From contig NZ_JADEXE010000023.1 of NCBI RefSeq assembly GCF_015207265.1, positions 1-40,406 on the forward strand: a DNA stretch of 40,406 nucleotides. The letters run 5' to 3'. Shown piece by piece: positions 36,928 to 40,406 of the stretch. The notes under the pieces were generated by a model. The model was not told the DNA's origin. It was given only the letters and a program-made list of their open reading frames with translations, and ran no database searches. Numbering within the stretch: the stretch's first letter is position 1; every line of letters begins with the position of its first letter. The stretch comes from Nodosilinea sp. LEGE 07298. Lineage in GTDB: Bacteria > Cyanobacteriota > Cyanobacteriia > Phormidesmidales > Phormidesmidaceae. A program made the translations under genes and the position numbers.

Positions 36928-37517
36928 GGGTAGAGGTGGTGTTGAGCAATGTAGGCCTGCACCGCTGGGGTGAGCTTGGGGGCACTGGAGGAGCTGGCAT
37001 CATCGTCGCACTGGCGGTAGCGAGACGACGACACATCGATCGCGGGCATGGCCGCTACGGCGACCTGCGTACGCTGCCGCAGACTGGCCAGCCCGGCCTC
37101 GGTGAGGTCATAACCGGGGCGAGGGATAACCAGAATGTTAACCGCTGCGAAGATTTCGTCGACCCGGTGCCAGGTGGGTAACTGCTCGACTAAGTCGGCC
37201 CCAACGATCAGAGAGAACTGGGCACCAGGCCAAATTTGCTGGGCTCGCTCCAGGGTGACGACGGTGCGCATGTGGCTGAGTTCGGGGTGGACCTGCACCT
37301 GTCCGGGGGGCACGTCTAGTTCGTCGATTAAAAGCTCCAGCATGCGAAAGCGATCGCCCAAATCGGTCTGGTGCGCCTTGAAGGGGTTGTTCGCTGTCCA
37401 CACGGCTACATGGTCGAACTGAGTGGCTAGCCAGGCCAAAATGGCGGCGTGCCCCCGGTGCGGCGGGTCAGCACTGGTGCCAAACAGGGCGATGTGGAGC
37501 GTTTCAGGGCAATCCAT
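36888..37517 (-). CDS. nadD: Nicotinate mononucleotide adenylyltransferase NadD-like
   Basis: NadD adenylylates nicotinate mononucleotide to deamido-NAD. The 209-residue protein has the nucleotidyltransferase opening ALFGTSADPPHRGH, with the HxGH catalytic histidines, a VWTANNPFKAHQ substrate loop, SLIVGADLVEQLPTWHRVDE and the second nucleotide motif DVSSSRYR. Length and motifs fit NadD; the opening (GTSADPPHRGH) differs slightly from the common GGTFDPxHxGH. It lies 45 bases after pncB and overlaps nrtR, giving the order pncB-nadD-nrtR. Confidence 0.9.
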   Translation of the reverse strand: MDCPETLHIALFGTSADPPHRGHAAILAWLATQFDHVAVWTANNPFKAHQTDLGDRFRMLELLIDELDVPPGQVQVHPELSHMRTVVTLERAQQIWPGAQFSLIVGADLVEQLPTWHRVDEIFAAVNILVIPRPGYDLTEAGLASLRQRTQVAVAAMPAIDVSSSRYRQCDDDASSSSAPKLTPAVQAYIAQHHLYPCPQNSNEPLTTP

Positions 37518-37562
37518 AGGGCGGCGATCGGCGAGATCAGGCGAGGTCAGGGGGAGCCAGGC

Positions 37563-38918
37563 TTAGTGCCGGCGTAGCGGTGATGGACGGCGACGGGTGC
37601 GGGCCGCTAAATCATCCAGCGCATCGGATAGCGCCACCGCGTAGGTGGCCGGATGCTTTAACTGGCGCACAGATAACGGCAGGCTAGCTACCGAGGCGGC
37701 GGTGCGGGCGGCGATCGCATCCAGCGATTCTAACCCCTGCAGTGGCTGCCCCTGCTTGACGACGAGCTGCAGGAGGGGCTGCTCGTCGGGGGCAGCGGTC
37801 TCGTCTACCAGGCCGAGGCGATCGCCCACCGCTTGCCCACCGTCGTAGCGCCGAAAAACTTGCTTACGCCCCGGCAGGGTGGCCTTGTGGCTCGATTCTT
37901 TCATTACCGCTATGCCGTCGATATCGACCAGCTTATACACGCCATTGACCGGGTCGCCGGTTACCAGTTTGGTGCCCAGGCCATAGCCGTCGATGGTAGC
38001 CCCTGCCCGCTGTAGCCGATCAATTTCGTACTCATCCAGGTCGCCGCTGGCAAAGATTTTAGCCTCAGGCAGGTGCGATCGCACCGCCTTCGACAGCTCC
38101 ACCAGGTCACCCGAATCGAGCCGCACCGCTGCTACCGGCGGTACCTGGCCCGCCAACCGTTCTGCCGCCGCTACCGTATCGTAGGTATCAATCAGCAGGG
38201 CCGCCCCCGGAAAGTAGCGCTGAAAAGCCGCAAAGGCATCGTCTTCGTGACCCTCTAGGGCGGCAAAGACCATCACCAGGGCGTGGGCCATAGTGCCCGC
38301 TGGTTTGCGCCCCAGTTCGATCGCCGCCAACACATTAGAGGTTTCATCTAGCCCCGCCGCCAGGGCCGCCCGCGCCGCCCACAGCGACCCTTGGGGGCTA
38401 AACGCGCGACGGGTGCCAAATTCCAGCAGCTTCGTCGCTGGCCCGGCCACGTCCCGCAGCCGAGCGGCGCGGGTGGCCACCAGAGTCTGGTAGTTGAGGG
38501 TGTTGAGCAAGTAGGTCTCGGCAATTTGGGCCTGCCATAGGGGGGCCTCAACTCGCAGCAGCGGCTCGTTGGCGAACACTGCCGTGCCCTCTGGCACCGC
38601 CCACACATCGCCCGTAAATACCCCATCTTCTAACCGCTGCCAAAACTCAGCCGGGGCGTGGTCAAACAACTCCATTTGCCGCAGAGCCTCCAGATGGCGC
38701 GCTGAAAACCGCAGGTTAGCCAGGTAGTCGATCGCCTGGGCTAGCCCCATGGCAATCAGGTAGCCATAGCCGCTGGGCAAGCGGCGGGTAAACAACTCAA
38801 AACTGGCCCGGCGATCGGCCGTGCCCTCACCCGCATAGCAGCTTGCCATCGTGAGCTGGTACAGATCGGTCAGCAAGCCGTAGTCTTCGGGAGCGGCCAG
38901 AAGCGCTGGATAAGTCAT
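37563..38918 (-). CDS. pncB: Nicotinate phosphoribosyltransferase PncB
   Basis: PncB makes nicotinate mononucleotide from nicotinate and PRPP, the salvage entry to NAD. The 451-residue protein shows YGLLTDLYQLTMA near the N-terminus, FELFTRRLPSGYGYLIAMGL, the LEFGTRRAFSPQG active-site region, GTMAHALVMVF, VRLDSGDL and GYGLGTKLVTGD, all typical of the family. It is the first gene of the NAD block; a palindromic site over its promoter is 19 bases upstream of the ATG. The C-terminus ends in an Arg-rich tail of no known role. Confidence 0.95.
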   Translation of the reverse strand: MTYPALLAAPEDYGLLTDLYQLTMASCYAGEGTADRRASFELFTRRLPSGYGYLIAMGLAQAIDYLANLRFSARHLEALRQMELFDHAPAEFWQRLEDGVFTGDVWAVPEGTAVFANEPLLRVEAPLWQAQIAETYLLNTLNYQTLVATRAARLRDVAGPATKLLEFGTRRAFSPQGSLWAARAALAAGLDETSNVLAAIELGRKPAGTMAHALVMVFAALEGHEDDAFAAFQRYFPGAALLIDTYDTVAAAERLAGQVPPVAAVRLDSGDLVELSKAVRSHLPEAKIFASGDLDEYEIDRLQRAGATIDGYGLGTKLVTGDPVNGVYKLVDIDGIAVMKESSHKATLPGRKQVFRRYDGGQAVGDRLGLVDETAAPDEQPLLQLVVKQGQPLQGLESLDAIAARTAASVASLPLSVRQLKHPATYAVALSDALDDLAARTRRRPSPLRRH

Positions 38919-38936
38919 CGAGAGGTGCGGGTATTT

Positions 38937-38957
38937 TAGTTGTTTATACCATAACTA
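38937..38957 (-). promoter_or_regulatory. Candidate NrtR operator upstream of pncB
   Basis: TAGTTGT (38937-38943) and ATAACTA (38951-38957) form a 21-base palindrome, six of seven pairs matching, with a 7-base AT-rich spacer containing TATAAA on the minus strand. Position just before the first gene of an nrtR-containing operon suggests autoregulation; I do not remember the cyanobacterial NrtR consensus well enough to confirm it. Confidence 0.45.
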
Positions 38958-39383
38958 TTTTGTGATTGTCGTGCAGCCAGGAGGGTTTGTTGACTTAATC
39001 TTGCTTGAAAATTGCCTTGGTTTTGGTGACTTCTACCGTTAAAGCTCGTCCAAGGGCTGGATTAGGGCAGTGGCTGCTGCTGCTGCTGAGCCTGCGGCAA
39101 CAAACAATTCAAAATCTGTCATAGGAATATCCCTAAGCCAGTGCTATACCCTCTATCGTCCATCATTACTGGGTTATAGCAGCCCTGGCTCAGAGCATCG
39201 GCTAGAGCTAAGGAGGCAAGACCACAGGCTAAGCCCCCGATCGCACCAGCTAGCTCACCAGCTAGAGATAGGAGCGCCGAGCCTACATATCGCTACACCA
39301 CTCGGTCTGTCACAGGCAGTACCCAAGCAGCACTTACGAGTAAGCACAAAACACTTTACTTAAAAACCATTGGGAGGATAGCG
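38958..39383. other. Gene-free gap before the NfeD-like gene
   Basis: A 426-base stretch with a (GCT)5 run near 39073-39088, a direct repeat CACCAGCTAG (twice near 39246-39265) and no credible gene. TGGGAGGATAGCG at its end is the ribosome site for the next gene. Confidence 0.4.
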
Positions 39384-39617
39384 ATGAATCTGACCCACAC
39401 GCTGGAACTGTTTGATCACCCCAAAGCCGCCCGGGTAGATTGCCCTATTTCCGCTCAGCTAGAGGGACGGGTCTACTATCAAGGCACCTACTGGCCCGCG
39501 CGGGTCTACGAAGGCGTCATTGATGCTGGTACCGCTCTAGCTCCGTCAAGCTGGGTGACGGTGGTGGGCCGCTACGGGCTTACCCTGCTAATTGTGCCGC
39601 CCCTGGCAGCGGCGTAG
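39384..39617 (+). CDS. Small NfeD-like OB-fold protein
   Basis: A 77-residue soluble protein. QLEGRVYYQGTYWPARVYEG followed by LAPSSWVTVVGRYGLTLLIVP is the pattern of the NfeD C-terminal OB domain, usually attached to membrane helices and tied to stomatin-type membrane proteases; here it stands alone, as in many cyanobacteria. A good GGGAGGA site precedes the ATG. A terminator-like hairpin follows within ten bases. Confidence 0.65.
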   Translation: MNLTHTLELFDHPKAARVDCPISAQLEGRVYYQGTYWPARVYEGVIDAGTALAPSSWVTVVGRYGLTLLIVPPLAAA

Positions 39618-39625
39618 ACCGATGT

Positions 39626-39669
39626 GGCCTGGACTGATTAATCAGCCCAGGCCGCATGGCCGCATTTTT
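39626..39669 (+). terminator. Terminator after the NfeD-like gene
   Basis: GGCCTGG (39626-39632) pairs with CCAGGCC (39647-39653), and CTGATTAATCAG between them is itself palindromic; ATTTTT follows at about 39663. The T-run is a little far from the stem. Confidence 0.5.
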
Positions 39670-39749
39670 GGCAATAATTCCAGGGATACAGCAAAAACCG
39701 CTATGATTAAGGTGGTTTTGTCTAATTTTTCTGCCACCATCGTTGACCT

Positions 39750-40406
39750 ATGGAGAGCCTGGCCCAAAACCTGCTGTGGCTAGTCTGGGAAGCTGACCTA
39801 GATACTGACCACAATCCGCCGCTAACGGCTCCCCCCGCGCACGAGAGGCTACGGGTACCTCGTGCCGTTGCTGTCGCAGCGGGGGCGATCGTTTTGGGCA
39901 CTAGTCTATTGGGCACTGGTCTGAGTGCCCCAGCGGTGGCTGTCGGCCAAAGCTGGGGTAGCACGGTCTATGTTGCCACGCCTCCAGGCTACGCTCTCAA
40001 TGTGCGCTGGGGGCCTAGCACCAACAACGGCATCTATCGCCGGGTGCGGCGGGGCAGCGTGTTACAGGTATCTGGGGCGCGCCGCAACGGTTGGGTAGAG
40101 CTGGTCGACGCCACCTGGGTAGCAGGTAATCTGGTCAGCGCCGCACCGGTGGGAACGGTGCCTACCGATCCACCTGCGGTAGACGATCGCAATTTGGCCA
40201 CGGTAATCACTCCGCAAAATTTTGCCCTCAACATTCGTTCTGGCTCCGGCCGCGAGTACCCGGTGGTGGGGCAGTTCGTCAACGGTAGCCGCATTCCACT
40301 CACCGGGCGCTTTAACGTGGGCTGGGCGCAGCTGACCAGCGGCAACTGGGTCGATAGCAGTTACCTCCAGTACAGCGGCCCGATTCGAAATGACCCAGCC
40401 CCGACT
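39750..40406 (+). CDS. SH3b-repeat protein, 3' end cut by the window
   Basis: The frame from ATG 39750 stays open to the window's end (219 codons, no stop). After a soluble start there is a hydrophobic segment (about 39-66: RAVAVAAGAIVLGTSLLGTG...), a signal or anchor helix. Two bacterial SH3 domains follow: YALNVRWGPSTNNGIYRRV...GWVELV...WVAGNLV (about 75-125) and FALNIRSGSGREYPVVGQF...GWAQL...WVDSSYLQ (about 150-205). Such domains bind cell-wall peptidoglycan, and often precede a hydrolase or peptidase domain, which would lie beyond the window. Envelope location is inferred. A cell-wall amidase or an uncharacterised SH3b protein are both possible. Confidence 0.75.
   Translation, partial: MESLAQNLLWLVWEADLDTDHNPPLTAPPAHERLRVPRAVAVAAGAIVLGTSLLGTGLSAPAVAVGQSWGSTVYVATPPGYALNVRWGPSTNNGIYRRVRRGSVLQVSGARRNGWVELVDATWVAGNLVSAAPVGTVPTDPPAVDDRNLATVITPQNFALNIRSGSGREYPVVGQFVNGSRIPLTGRFNVGWAQLTSGNWVDSSYLQYSGPIRNDPAPT

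Noticed and set aside
39070-39363. 97-codon frame before the NfeD-like gene
   Set aside because: Starts in a GCT microsatellite, low-complexity, and shows no domain.

Overview
The window is chromosomal DNA of a cyanobacterium, probably a filamentous Leptolyngbya/Nodosilinea-like lineage (lineage is inference). It carries psbA (photosystem II D1), psb35, cytochrome cM, a cyanobacteriochrome-type GAF protein, PAP/fibrillin and DUF3082 proteins, and many copies of the HIP1 octamer GCGATCGC. It is mostly GC-rich and densely coded. No rRNA, tRNA, complete insertion sequence or CRISPR array was seen.

Layout. 1-8200: psb35, a catalytically dead rhodanese, nadA (quinolinate synthase), secA, and speA (arginine decarboxylase). 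8200-13700: a minus-strand phosphate block, pstS-pstC-pstA-pstB, with a five-unit Pho box upstream and a terminator between pstS and pstC, preceded by an ACR3 arsenite exporter. 13860-18420: an EamA exporter, two conserved hypothetical/membrane proteins, a BASS symporter, a monooxygenase-fold membrane protein and its small partner, with dense inverted repeats near 16.1-16.3 kb. 18600-22600: cytM, psbA (E130 high-light form), a V4R-like protein, a stand-alone DXCF cyanobacteriochrome GAF protein and a DUF433 antitoxin-like gene.

22600-26500 is a clearly AT-rich accessory island. It holds an interrupted small ORF overlapping the start of a DUF4062-helical-repeat protein, and, convergent to it, a two-transmembrane macro-domain protein that resembles the effector (ThsA) of type II Thoeris anti-phage systems. 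A strongly structured, probably non-coding stretch follows. This is the best candidate for an undescribed system: a Thoeris-like pair in which DUF4062 would stand in for the TIR protein.

26500-40406: a small hypothetical gene invaded by a 24-bp repeat, selO, a DUF3082 protein, a PHP phosphoesterase, an alpha/beta hydrolase, PAP/fibrillin, glcF, and a minus-strand NAD block read pncB-nadD-nrtR-DNA methyltransferase-nadE, with a palindrome at the pncB promoter. With nadA at the other end, the window encodes quinolinate synthesis, nicotinate salvage, adenylylation, amidation and a probable NAD-responsive repressor. It ends in an NfeD-like small protein and a truncated SH3b-repeat protein. Start codons were moved inward where the longest frame began at a TTG and a better ATG/GTG lay downstream.
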